DNA of 64,000 nucleotides from Corynebacterium guangdongense (GTDB taxonomy: Bacteria; Actinomycetota; Actinomycetes; Mycobacteriales; Mycobacteriaceae): assembly GCF_030408915.1 (NCBI RefSeq), contig NZ_CP047654.1:1674001-1738000 (forward strand). Direction: 5' to 3'. Under the pieces are notes generated by a model. That model saw only the letters and a list, made by a program, of their open reading frames with translations. It was not told where the DNA came from and made no database searches. Shown piece by piece: positions 51,067-60,463 of this stretch. A program made the translations under genes and the position numbers. Each line of letters begins with the position of its first letter. Within the stretch, counting starts at the first letter, position 1.

Positions 51067-51082
51067 CGTAGAAAATACTACG
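51067..51082. promoter_or_regulatory. Inverted repeat CGTAG-N6-CTACG before the radical SAM gene
   Basis: Perfect 5+6+5 inverted repeat about 30 bp upstream of the radical SAM start codon. On the minus strand it contains TAGTAT, a possible -10. It may be an operator; not similar to the DtxR box. Confidence 0.35.
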
Positions 51083-51127
51083 CGGCCATCCGCCGAAAGT
51101 TGGATGCTTGCCCGGAGTCGACGATCC

Positions 51128-51724
51128 TCACCCCCGCCGGACACCGTCGGCCGGGCCCCTGCGGGAGCCGACGAAATTCAGCGTGGCGTCGATGAGCTCG
51201 CGCCGCTCCTCCTCCGGCAGGGCGGCCAGCGGACCCGAGGTCAGGAGCGTCGCCAGGCCATGAACGGTGGCCCAGAGTGCGACGGCGACGGTGGCCACGT
51301 CCTCCCCCAGGCCGGCCTCGGCCACCAGCGTGCGCAGCACGCCGAAGCCGCCGCCCCCCGGACGCTCCGGATCGAAGTCGGGCGTGGCGAGCATCGCCCG
51401 GAACAGGCCGGGCTCGGCGGTGGCGAAGTCGACGTAGGCCCGCCCGGAGGCCGCGAGCCGCGCCCCCGGATCGGAGAGGCCGCCGATCGCGGCGCGCATG
51501 GCATCGGCGAGCCGCTCCGCGGCCACCGCGGCGACCTCGGATCTCAGCTCGTCCTGCCCCACAAAGTGCCGGTAGGCCGCCGACGGGGAGACACCGACGT
51601 GCCGAGCGACGCCGCGCAGCGAGAATCCCTCCGGCCCGTGCTCGGCCGCCAGGTCGACGGCGGCCTGAATAAGTTCAGCCCGCAGGTTTCCGTGATGATA
51701 CTTCCGGATGTTGACGGTGTTCAC
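51128..51724 (-). CDS. TetR family transcriptional regulator
   Basis: 198 residues. The N-terminal HTH is clear: RAELIQAAVDLAAEHGPEGFSLRGVARHVGVSPSAAYRHF. The C-terminal ligand-binding part is TetR_C-like (DFATAEPGLFRAML, ATVHGLATLLTSGPL). GTG at 51724 is chosen from TACGGT 6 bases upstream (leaderless); the longer frame to 52834 is not coding. It is divergent from the small membrane protein gene at 51785, with a near-perfect palindrome between, so that gene is its likely target. Confidence 0.9.
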   Translation of the reverse strand: MNTVNIRKYHHGNLRAELIQAAVDLAAEHGPEGFSLRGVARHVGVSPSAAYRHFVGQDELRSEVAAVAAERLADAMRAAIGGLSDPGARLAASGRAYVDFATAEPGLFRAMLATPDFDPERPGGGGFGVLRTLVAEAGLGEDVATVAVALWATVHGLATLLTSGPLAALPEEERRELIDATLNFVGSRRGPADGVRRG

Positions 51725-51747
51725 ATCGCCACCGTAGCATGAGGCAT

Positions 51748-51762
51748 GTAAACACTGTTCAC
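51748..51762. promoter_or_regulatory. Likely TetR operator GTAAACA-C-TGTTCAC
   Basis: 15-bp palindrome (7-bp half sites with one mismatch) between the divergent tetR and membrane protein genes. TGTTCACATCG also repeats at 51718-51728 and 51756-51766, 38 bp apart, the first copy across the regulator's own start codon, which suits autoregulation. Confidence 0.6.
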
Positions 51763-51784
51763 ATCGGTGCCCCAGGAGGACACG

Positions 51785-52210
51785 ATGCTCACCCTCTCCC
51801 GCGCCGGTCGCCTCGCCGCCGGCATCCTCACCCTCTCGCTGCTCACCATCGAATTCGGGGGCGGCTATGTCCTGTCCCTGACCACCGGAAACATCCCCGC
51901 CACCGACTTCCAGACCACCTTCGCCCGCGCCGGGCACGGACACGCCGGCATCCTCGTCACCCTCAGCCTGGGCACAATCCTGCTCACCGACGCCGCCCGC
52001 CTGACCGGCGGCATCGCCCACCTGACCCGCTGGGGAGTTCCCCTCGCCGCCGTCCTCATGCCCGCCGGCTTCTTCCTCTCCTCCATCGGTGCCGACCGAA
52101 CCGAGCCCAACGCCCTCTACCCCCTCATCCCCGCCGGCGCGGGCGTGCTGGCCATCAGCCTGGCAACACTGGGCGTTGCCCTGATCCGCAGCGCCGCCCG
52201 CAGGCAATAG
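51785..52210 (+). CDS. Small integral membrane protein, likely TetR target
   Basis: 141 residues with four hydrophobic segments: LAAGILTLSLLTIEFGGGYVL, HAGILVTLSLGTILLTDAARL, VPLAAVLMPAGFFLSSIG and LIPAGAGVLAISLATLGVALI. A GHGHAG motif precedes the second helix. No named family is recognised. AGGAGGA is ~5 bases before the ATG at 51785, which rejects the ATG at 51767. Divergent from tetR; function unknown, perhaps a transport or stress-response membrane protein whose ligand is sensed by the regulator. Confidence 0.8.
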   Translation: MLTLSRAGRLAAGILTLSLLTIEFGGGYVLSLTTGNIPATDFQTTFARAGHGHAGILVTLSLGTILLTDAARLTGGIAHLTRWGVPLAAVLMPAGFFLSSIGADRTEPNALYPLIPAGAGVLAISLATLGVALIRSAARRQ

Positions 52211-52243
52211 ACTCGGGGATCCCCGACAGACAAGGACCCCGCC

Positions 52244-52966
52244 ATGCCGGCCACCACCGCATCCACGCCCCACATCAGCCCGAACGGAGCCCCGATCGCG
52301 GAGACGGTCCTGCTGCCCGGTGATCCGCTGCGCGCGAAGTTCATCGCCGAGCACTACCTCGAGGACGTCGTCCAGTTCAACGGCGTGCGCAACATGCTCG
52401 GCTACACCGGCACCTACCGCGGCACCGAGGTCTCCGTCATGGGCTCCGGCATGGGCATCCCCTCGGTCAGCCTCTACGCCTACGAACTCATCCACACCTT
52501 CGGCGCGAAGAAACTCGTCCGCGTCGGCTCCTGCGGCTCCATGCGCGAGGACATCGGCCTCTACGAGATCGTCGTCGCCCAGGCCGCGTGCACCGACTCC
52601 AATTTCCTGGCGCAGTACGACATCCCCGGCACCTTCGCCCCGATCGCCTCCTGGCGCCTGCTTCAGGCGCTGGTCGACGACGCCGACGCCCGCGGCGTGC
52701 GCACCCACGTCGGCAACATCCTCTCGACGGACGCCTTCCACAACGTCGACCGCATGGCCGTCGACCGGTGGGCCCGCATGGGCGTGCTCGGCGCGGAGAT
52801 GGAGTCCGCCGGACTCTACGCCGTGGCCGCCCACGCCGGCGTTGAGGCGCTGGGCCTGTTCACCGTCTCCGACAACATCATCACCGGGGAACAGACCACG
52901 CCCGCGGAACGCGAGAGCGCCTTCACCCGGATGATCGAGCTCGCCCTGCCCCTGGCGGCGCTGTGA
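52244..52966 (+). CDS. deoD: Purine nucleoside phosphorylase, DeoD type
   Basis: Phosphorolysis of purine (deoxy)nucleosides. About 240 residues with LLPGDPLRAKFIAEHYLE, GMGIPSVSLYAYELIHTFG, LVRVGSCGSM and the active-site EMESAGLYAVA, VSDNIITGE (catalytic Asp). AAGGA is 8 bases before the ATG. The stop codon overlaps the cdd start as GTGA: a purine and pyrimidine salvage operon. Confidence 0.95.
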   Translation: MPATTASTPHISPNGAPIAETVLLPGDPLRAKFIAEHYLEDVVQFNGVRNMLGYTGTYRGTEVSVMGSGMGIPSVSLYAYELIHTFGAKKLVRVGSCGSMREDIGLYEIVVAQAACTDSNFLAQYDIPGTFAPIASWRLLQALVDDADARGVRTHVGNILSTDAFHNVDRMAVDRWARMGVLGAEMESAGLYAVAAHAGVEALGLFTVSDNIITGEQTTPAERESAFTRMIELALPLAAL

Positions 52967-53358
52967 GGACCCCCGCCGCCCTGCTTGCCGATGCCGGCAC
53001 CGCCGCCGCGAACTCCTACAGTCCCTATTCGGGCTTCGCGGTCGGGGCCGCCGTGCTCACCGCCGCCGGGGAGGTGGTGACCGGATGCAACGTCGAGAAC
53101 GCCGCCTACGGCGAATCGATCTGCGCCGAGCGCAACGCCGTGACGACGATGGTCGCCCGGGGCTGGCGCGAGATCGAGGCTGTGGCCATCGTCGGGCTCC
53201 GGGCCGCGCCCTGCTGGCCCTGCGGGGCCTGTCGGCAGGTGCTGCGCGAGTTCGGGTGCCGAAGGGTCATCGTCGAAAGCGCGGACGGTCAACCCCTTTC
53301 ACTGGACTTTGAGGCGCTGCTGCCGCATTCCTTCGGCCCGGATGCCCTGGGAAACTAG
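52963..53358 (+). CDS. cdd: Cytidine deaminase
   Basis: Zn-dependent deamination of cytidine to uridine. 131 residues with YSPYSGFAVGAAV, CNVENAAYGESICAERNAV (catalytic Cys-Ala-Glu) and PCWPCGACRQVLREF (zinc Cys pair). GTG at 52963 overlaps the deoD stop codon. Ends before a bidirectional terminator shared with rpsP. Confidence 0.95.
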   Translation: MRTPAALLADAGTAAANSYSPYSGFAVGAAVLTAAGEVVTGCNVENAAYGESICAERNAVTTMVARGWREIEAVAIVGLRAAPCWPCGACRQVLREFGCRRVIVESADGQPLSLDFEALLPHSFGPDALGN

Positions 53359-53370
53359 CCCGGAAACGCC

Positions 53371-53407
53371 GAAACGTGGCGTCGACAAGCAGTCGACACC
53401 ACGTTTC
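53371..53407. terminator. Bidirectional terminator between cdd and rpsP
   Basis: 16-bp arms with one mismatch (GAAACGTGG..GTCGAC and complement) and a 5-base loop between convergent genes. Confidence 0.8.
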
Positions 53408-53421
53408 AGGAAGCGGGAGTT

Positions 53422-53943
53422 CTACTCCTGGGACTCGCCCTCAGCCTCGGCCGGAGCCTCCTCCTCGGAAGCCTTCTCGGCCTCTGCGGCGGCAGCTGCC
53501 TCAGCGGCGGCGGCAGCCTCGGCCTCGGCAGCAGCCTTAGCCTCTGCCTCCTCCTTGGCCTTCTGCTTCTGCTCAGCGATCTTCTCGATGGACGGGCCGT
53601 CGTTGGCCTCGGCCAGAGCCGCGTTGAACAGGTCGAGCTTGGACGGCTTCTCCTCGGCCACCTTCAGGGTGCCCTCGGCGCCGGCCTCGCCCTTGTACTT
53701 CTGCCAGTCACCGGTGACCTTCAGCAGGGCCTGAACCGGCTCGGTCGGCTGGGCGCCGACACCCAGCCAGTACTGGGCGCGCTCGGAATCGATCTTGATG
53801 ACCGACGGCTCTTCCTTCGGGTGGTAGATGCCGATGTTCTCGATGGCCTTGCCGTTGCGGCGGGTACGGGAGTCGGCGATGACGACGCGGTACTGGGCGT
53901 TGCGGATCTTACCGATTCGCTGAAGCTTGATCTTGACAGCCAT
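53422..53943 (-). CDS. rpsP: 30S ribosomal protein S16 with acidic/Ala tail
   Basis: 173 residues. The first ~80 are canonical S16 ([50 protein letters not shown]). The remaining ~90 residues are a Lys/Glu then Ala/Glu-rich, probably helical or disordered tail, common in actinobacteria but long here. AAAGGAG is 8 bases before the ATG at 53943. A TATAGT hexamer on the minus strand at 54135-54140 is a good -10 for a ~190-base leader. Confidence 0.96.
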   Translation of the reverse strand: MAVKIKLQRIGKIRNAQYRVVIADSRTRRNGKAIENIGIYHPKEEPSVIKIDSERAQYWLGVGAQPTEPVQALLKVTGDWQKYKGEAGAEGTLKVAEEKPSKLDLFNAALAEANDGPSIEKIAEQKQKAKEEAEAKAAAEAEAAAAAEAAAAAEAEKASEEEAPAEAEGESQE

Positions 53944-54134
53944 GATGGCTCCTTTGTGGTCACTGGGCAGTACAGACACCCGCCACCTTGACTGGCGGGC
54001 CGGTTCAACCCCTGATTTGAACTCTGCATGTGACTGACCGGGCGAGGCCACTGGGTGGATCGACACCGGCGCTGATGCAGCATATGAATTTCGGGTGCGA
54101 CCGCCGTGCGCGGGCACGACGGACAACCTGAACA

Positions 54135-54140
54135 ACTATA
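54135..54140 (-). promoter_or_regulatory. Putative -10 element of rpsP (TATAGT)
   Basis: TATAGT matches TANNNT fully and is the only AT-rich hexamer of its kind upstream of rpsP. No -35 match at the expected distance. Confidence 0.5.
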
Positions 54141-54204
54141 ACGGCCCACCTCGGCCCGAAAGAAATCGCCTGCCTCCCATGCAACCTTTCCCCGCCCCAC
54201 TGCG

Positions 54205-54210
54205 TACACT
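54205..54210 (+). promoter_or_regulatory. Putative -10 element (TACACT) of the first acyltransferase gene
   Basis: TACACT fits TANNNT and lies 75 bases before the gene. An identical hexamer (56442-56447) stands before the tandem paralogue. Confidence 0.4.
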
Positions 54211-54284
54211 GACGGCGATTCAGGAACCCATGCCCGGCCCGCACCTCCCCCGTGCGCCGGGCCGTTGAGCACAGAAAGAGCAGT

Positions 54285-56432
54285 ATGACGACGGCAGCCC
54301 CAACGACGGCGACCACCGGACGGCACGCGCTCACAGGCACGCCCAACCCGTACCGCGAGGACCTGGACGGACTCCGCGGCATCGCCATCGCGCTCGTTGT
54401 CCTCTTCCACATCTTCGTGGGCCGGGTCTCCGGCGGCGTCGACATCTTCCTACTGCTCTCGGGCTACTTCTTCCTCGGCTCCCAGCTGCGCTACGCCTCC
54501 CGCGGCAACGCCTCGCTCAACCCCTGGTGGCCGATCTGGCGCACCCTGCGCCGGCTCGTGCCGACAATGACCGTGGTCATCGGCCTGGTCTTCCTGGCGG
54601 GCAAGACGATCCTCCCGCAGTGGGACGCCCCGCACCTGACCCAGCAGGTGTCGACCTCCATGCTCTACTTCCTCAACTGGGAGCTCTACCAGCAGGGCGC
54701 GGACTACAACGTCGCCTCCGACGGGGTCAGCCCCCTGCAGCACCTCTGGTCCATGGCCGTGCAGGGCCAGTTCTACCTGGGTGCCATCGCCTTCTCGCTC
54801 GGGTTGGCCTACCTCTTCCGCGGCAGGCGCCACCTGGTGCAGCGCGTCGCGGGCCCCATCCTCGTCGCCCTGACCCTGGTCTCCTTCGCGTACGCGACCT
54901 GGGAGCAGTTCCACAACCAGCCGTTGAACTACTACTCCACCTTCTCCCGCAGCTGGGAGCTCACGCTCGGCGCCGCGCTCGCGGTCTATGGCGGCCGCGT
55001 CGTCTTCGCCCCGCTCATGCGCGAGATCATGACGGCTCTCGGCCTGCTCATGGTGGTCACCACCGGCATGCTCTTCGACGGCGCCACCCTTTTCCCCGGC
55101 CCGGCCGCCCTCTTCCCCATCGGCGGCGCGGTGCTCATCATCCTCGGCGGCACCGGGGGCAGCTCGGTGGGCGCCGTGCTGGCCTCCCGCCCGCTGCTGT
55201 GGCTGGGGCGCGTGGCCTACCCCTTCTACGTCTGGCACTGGCCGCTGCTCATCGCCGCCACCATCTGGTCCGGGCAGCCACGCCCGTCACTGATCGTCGG
55301 CGTCGTCGTCTTCCTCGTCTCCCTCGCCCTGGCCCACCTCACCCACCGCTACGTCGAGGAGCCGCTGCGCCAGCACTGGAAGCGCCCGACGCGTGATCAG
55401 ACCCCGGTGAGCAACGCGCTGGCGGGGCTGCGTTCCTCCCCGGTCGCGCGGGCCAGGGCGGTCGCGGGCGCGCTCGTCGCCGTCGCCGCCCTGGTGCTGG
55501 CCTCCGCGTTCCCGGTCATGCTGTACAAGCGTGACCAGGCGATCTACGAGTACCTCGACCCGGCGATCTATCCGGGCGCAGCCGCGCTGGCCGGGGCGCC
55601 GGTGCCGGCGGCGGAACCGAAACAGGACCCTTTCGTCGTCCCGCAGATCTTCCCCCTGGCCGGCCGCGACGGCTGCCTGACGTTCACGTACCACGACACC
55701 GACGAGTTCGTCACCACCTCCTGGGGCCGGCCCCTGGGCGATCCCTGCGTCTACGGCGACGCCACCGCCGACACCACCGTCTACCTCGTCGGCGGTTCCC
55801 ACGCCGAGCAGTGGTCGACGGCGCTCGATATCATCGGCCAGCGCCAGGGGTTCAAGCTCGTTCCGCTGCTGCGTCAGGGCTGCCCGACCTACCTCAGCGA
55901 GCCCGACTTCGCCGGCGCCACCGCCGACTGCCTCGAGTGGAACCGGAACATGGTCGACCGCCTCGTTCAGGCCGACCCCGACCTCGTCATCTCCACCACC
56001 ACCCGCCCGCAGGGCGAGACCGGCCGCGGCCCGGACGTCGTGCCGGACACCTACCCCGAATTCTGGGACATCCTCGCCGCCCACGACATCCCCTTCGCCG
56101 GCCTGCGCGACAACCCCTGGGGCTTCAACGCCGAGGACGGCGTCATGGACCGCACCCAGTGCTTCGCCGACCTCGGCGACGAGGCGCTCTGCGGCGCCCC
56201 GCGCGAGCTCATCTACGCCCCGGTCAACCCCGCCGACGAGCTTCTCGACGCTCGCGAGAACATGTGGTCCATCGACACCGCCGACTGGTTCTGCACCCCG
56301 GACTTCTGCCCCGCCGTCGTCGGCAACATCTACGTCTACCGCGACGCCGACCACGTCTCCGAGGCCTACCTGCGCACCCTGGTCGAGCCGCTGGAAAAGG
56401 CCCTCATCCCGGTCCTTGCGCAGCTGCGCTGA
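54285..56432 (+). CDS. OatA/OafA-like acyltransferase with C-terminal SGNH domain (copy 1)
   Basis: About 715 residues. The N-terminal Acyltransferase-3 domain (about ten transmembrane helices) starts with YREDLDGLRGIAIALVVLFH, the conserved catalytic-type motif; HLWSMAVQGQFY also fits. After a linker helix (about 395-425) a soluble extracytoplasmic domain carries VGGSHAEQW (Ser of the SGNH block) and DADHVSEAY (Asp-xx-His), so the Ser-Asp-His triad is present. Such proteins move acyl groups to cell-wall glycans or glycolipids. Ten Cys in the soluble half may form disulfides. ATG 54285 is chosen with AAAGAG upstream; GTG 54252 is less likely. Confidence 0.9.
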   Translation: MTTAAPTTATTGRHALTGTPNPYREDLDGLRGIAIALVVLFHIFVGRVSGGVDIFLLLSGYFFLGSQLRYASRGNASLNPWWPIWRTLRRLVPTMTVVIGLVFLAGKTILPQWDAPHLTQQVSTSMLYFLNWELYQQGADYNVASDGVSPLQHLWSMAVQGQFYLGAIAFSLGLAYLFRGRRHLVQRVAGPILVALTLVSFAYATWEQFHNQPLNYYSTFSRSWELTLGAALAVYGGRVVFAPLMREIMTALGLLMVVTTGMLFDGATLFPGPAALFPIGGAVLIILGGTGGSSVGAVLASRPLLWLGRVAYPFYVWHWPLLIAATIWSGQPRPSLIVGVVVFLVSLALAHLTHRYVEEPLRQHWKRPTRDQTPVSNALAGLRSSPVARARAVAGALVAVAALVLASAFPVMLYKRDQAIYEYLDPAIYPGAAALAGAPVPAAEPKQDPFVVPQIFPLAGRDGCLTFTYHDTDEFVTTSWGRPLGDPCVYGDATADTTVYLVGGSHAEQWSTALDIIGQRQGFKLVPLLRQGCPTYLSEPDFAGATADCLEWNRNMVDRLVQADPDLVISTTTRPQGETGRGPDVVPDTYPEFWDILAAHDIPFAGLRDNPWGFNAEDGVMDRTQCFADLGDEALCGAPRELIYAPVNPADELLDARENMWSIDTADWFCTPDFCPAVVGNIYVYRDADHVSEAYLRTLVEPLEKALIPVLAQLR

Positions 56433-56495
56433 CGGTATTTGTACACTTGCCACGGTAAGTGATCATCTCTATTCCCCCAGAAAGCGCGGGCGGTC

Positions 56496-58637
56496 GTGAC
56501 CAGCAGTTCCCCCGTCGCCCGGAGCAGCACCTACCGCCCCGATCTCGACGGCCTGCGGGGCGTGGCTATCGCTCTCGTCGTCATCTACCACGTGTTCGTG
56601 GGCCGGGTCTCCGGCGGCGTCGACATCTTCCTGCTGCTCTCGGGTTACTTCTTCCTCGGCTCCCAACTGCGCTACGCCGGGCGCCGCCATGCCTCCCTCA
56701 ACCCCTGGTGGCCGATCTGGCGCACCCTGCGCCGCCTCGTGCCGGCGCTGGCGGTGGTGATGTTCGCGACTCTGCCGCTGCTCTACCTCTTCGCACCACA
56801 GATGCTGACCCGGGAACTCGGCGGCCAAGTCACCGCGGCGCTGCTCTACCACCTCAACTGGGAACTCATCGGCCAGGAGGCCGACTACGCCGCCGCCTCG
56901 GCCGACACCTCCCCCCTCCAGCACCTGTGGTCGATGTCCGTGCAGGGCCAGTTCTACCTCGGGGCCATCGTCTTCGCGCTGGCCTTCGCCTGGCTGGTCA
57001 AGCGTCGATCCTGGACCGCCGAGGATGTCCGTACCGTCGCCGGGCCCCTGCTGGCTGTGGCGACCCTCGCCTCTTTCCTGTGGGCCGCGCGCCACGGCTG
57101 GATCGGCACCCAGGGCAGCTACTACTCCACCTTCGCCCGCAGCTGGGAACTCACCCTCGGCGCGCTCCTGGCGCTGTACCTGCCCCTGCTGAAGGTGCCG
57201 GAACGCATCGCCGGACCGTTGCCGGGCATCGGCCTGGTGATCGTGGCGCTCACCGGCCTGCTCATCCCGACCTCGCTGGCCTTCCCCGGCCCGGCCGCAC
57301 TACTCCCGCTCGGCGGAGCCGTCCTGGTCATCCTCGGCGGCGGGCGGGGTCGGGTCGCGCGAATGCTCGCCTCCCGCCCGGCGATCTGGCTCGGCGACAT
57401 CGCCTACTCCCTCTACCTGTGGCACTGGCCGCTGCTCATCATCGGCACCGCGGCCGTCGGCGCGACCTCCCCGCCCTGGTGGCTGGGCACGGCTGTCGTG
57501 GCGGTGTCGCTGCTGCTCGCCGACCTCACCCACCGCCTCGTGGAGGCGCCACTGCGTCAGCGGACCAGGCGACCCACCCGCGAGGACCGACCGCTCGCCG
57601 CCGCCCGGGCGTCACTGCGCCGACCCGCCGGGGCGCTGCGGGCGGGCGGCGGCCTCCTCGTCGCCGGGCTGGCCGCCGCCCTGCTCGCCTTCCCGCCCGC
57701 GTGGTCCGACTACCTCGACCAGCTCGGTGAGCGCGACATGGACCCGCGCCTCTATCCCGGCGCCCGCGTCCTCGCCGGCGCCCCCGCCTTCGACGCCCCG
57801 CCCAGCCCCGATCCGGCCGTCATCGCCGGCATCTACCCGCAGCCCGGCCACGACTCCTGCATGGTGTTCACCCCCGAGGCACCCGATCACTACGCCACCA
57901 CGGACCGCTGGGGCGGCCCCTGCATCTACGGCGATCCGGACGCGCAACGCACCGTCGTCATCGCGGGCGGCTCCCACGCCGAGCCGTGGACCGAACCCCT
58001 CGACGCGCTGGGCAGGCAGCACGGGTTCCAGGTCATCCCCTTCCTGCGCCAGGAATGCCCCATCGTCCTCGGCGACGCCCCCGAGGTCAGCCGGGCCTGC
58101 GCCGAGTGGTCCGCGGGCGCCGTGCGCCTGATGGTCTCGATGGCCCCGGACGTCGTCGTCTCCACCTCGACCCGGCCCGTCGGCCCCGGCGGTGTGGGTC
58201 CCGACGTGGCGCCGGCCGGCTACCGCCACTTCTGGGAGGCGCTTGACGACGCCGGCATCCCCTTCATCGGGCTGCGCGACAACCCCTGGACGACCACCCC
58301 TGCCGGGGAAGTCGACGATCCGAACTACTGCATGCTCCGCGTCCGCGACGGCGGCGCGGGCTGCACCTCCTCGACGGACCCGGTGTCGGCGTGTTCCCTG
58401 CCGCGCACGGCCGTCTACGCGGAGGAGGACCCGGCGGCGGCAGTCCTCGCCGACCATCGCCTCGCCCAGGCGGTCGACACCGCCGACTGGTTCTGCACCG
58501 CCGACGCCTGTCCCCCGGTCATCGGCAACATCCCGGTCATGCGCGACCAGAACCACATCTCCAACGCCTACGCGCTCTCCGCCGCCGACCTGCTCTGGCC
58601 CCACCTGGAACGCGCCTTTAACCTGCCCCGCCCATAG
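56496..58637 (+). CDS. OatA/OafA-like acyltransferase with C-terminal SGNH domain (copy 2)
   Basis: 713 residues, clear tandem paralogue of the previous gene: YRPDLDGLRGVAIALVVIYH, HLWSMSVQGQFYLGAI, AGGSHAEPW and RDQNHISNAY keep the same motifs and triad. GTG at 56496; weak ribosome binding site. A TACACT element about 50 bases upstream could give its own promoter. The retained two copies, with intact motifs, suggest different acceptors or acyl groups rather than decay. Ends at a terminator shared with convergent ffh. Confidence 0.9.
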   Translation: MTSSSPVARSSTYRPDLDGLRGVAIALVVIYHVFVGRVSGGVDIFLLLSGYFFLGSQLRYAGRRHASLNPWWPIWRTLRRLVPALAVVMFATLPLLYLFAPQMLTRELGGQVTAALLYHLNWELIGQEADYAAASADTSPLQHLWSMSVQGQFYLGAIVFALAFAWLVKRRSWTAEDVRTVAGPLLAVATLASFLWAARHGWIGTQGSYYSTFARSWELTLGALLALYLPLLKVPERIAGPLPGIGLVIVALTGLLIPTSLAFPGPAALLPLGGAVLVILGGGRGRVARMLASRPAIWLGDIAYSLYLWHWPLLIIGTAAVGATSPPWWLGTAVVAVSLLLADLTHRLVEAPLRQRTRRPTREDRPLAAARASLRRPAGALRAGGGLLVAGLAAALLAFPPAWSDYLDQLGERDMDPRLYPGARVLAGAPAFDAPPSPDPAVIAGIYPQPGHDSCMVFTPEAPDHYATTDRWGGPCIYGDPDAQRTVVIAGGSHAEPWTEPLDALGRQHGFQVIPFLRQECPIVLGDAPEVSRACAEWSAGAVRLMVSMAPDVVVSTSTRPVGPGGVGPDVAPAGYRHFWEALDDAGIPFIGLRDNPWTTTPAGEVDDPNYCMLRVRDGGAGCTSSTDPVSACSLPRTAVYAEEDPAAAVLADHRLAQAVDTADWFCTADACPPVIGNIPVMRDQNHISNAYALSAADLLWPHLERAFNLPRP

Positions 58638-58641
58638 ACGA

Positions 58642-58679
58642 AGGGACGGGCGCCTCCCACACGGAAGACGCCCGTCCCT
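58642..58679. terminator. Bidirectional terminator between the acyltransferase and ffh
   Basis: Perfect 11-bp stem AGGGACGGGCG/CGCCCGTCCCT with a 16-base loop between convergent genes. Confidence 0.8.
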
Positions 58680-58692
58680 GGCGCGGCCCAGG

Positions 58693-60312
<1,620 letters not shown>

Positions 60313-60436
60313 GTCGGGCACTCCCCTTTGTTGAAGGCGGCAGAGGGATATCTGGAACTTCCCCAGCCTAGCGCGTGCGTTGGGGGTAAGGCCTAATCAC
60401 CTCCGGGATTGCCGGGCGGGACGGAAATGGCTCCCC

Positions 60437-60456
60437 CGCCCCGGTGCACCGGGGCG
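60437..60456 (-). terminator. Hairpin after the 13E12/HNH gene
   Basis: Perfect palindrome CGCCCCGG-TGCA-CCGGGGCG just downstream of the stop codon on the minus strand. Confidence 0.6.
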
Positions 60457-60463
60457 AGCTGGC

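Larger units (their letters stand above)
53944..54284. other. Divergent intergenic region rpsP / acyltransferase
   Basis: 341 bp with no credible gene. It holds the rpsP leader (including a CCCGCCA..TGGCGGG hairpin near 53980-54000), a minus-strand -10 TATAGT at 54135-54140 and a plus-strand TACACT at 54205-54210 for the acyltransferase gene. Confidence 0.5.
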
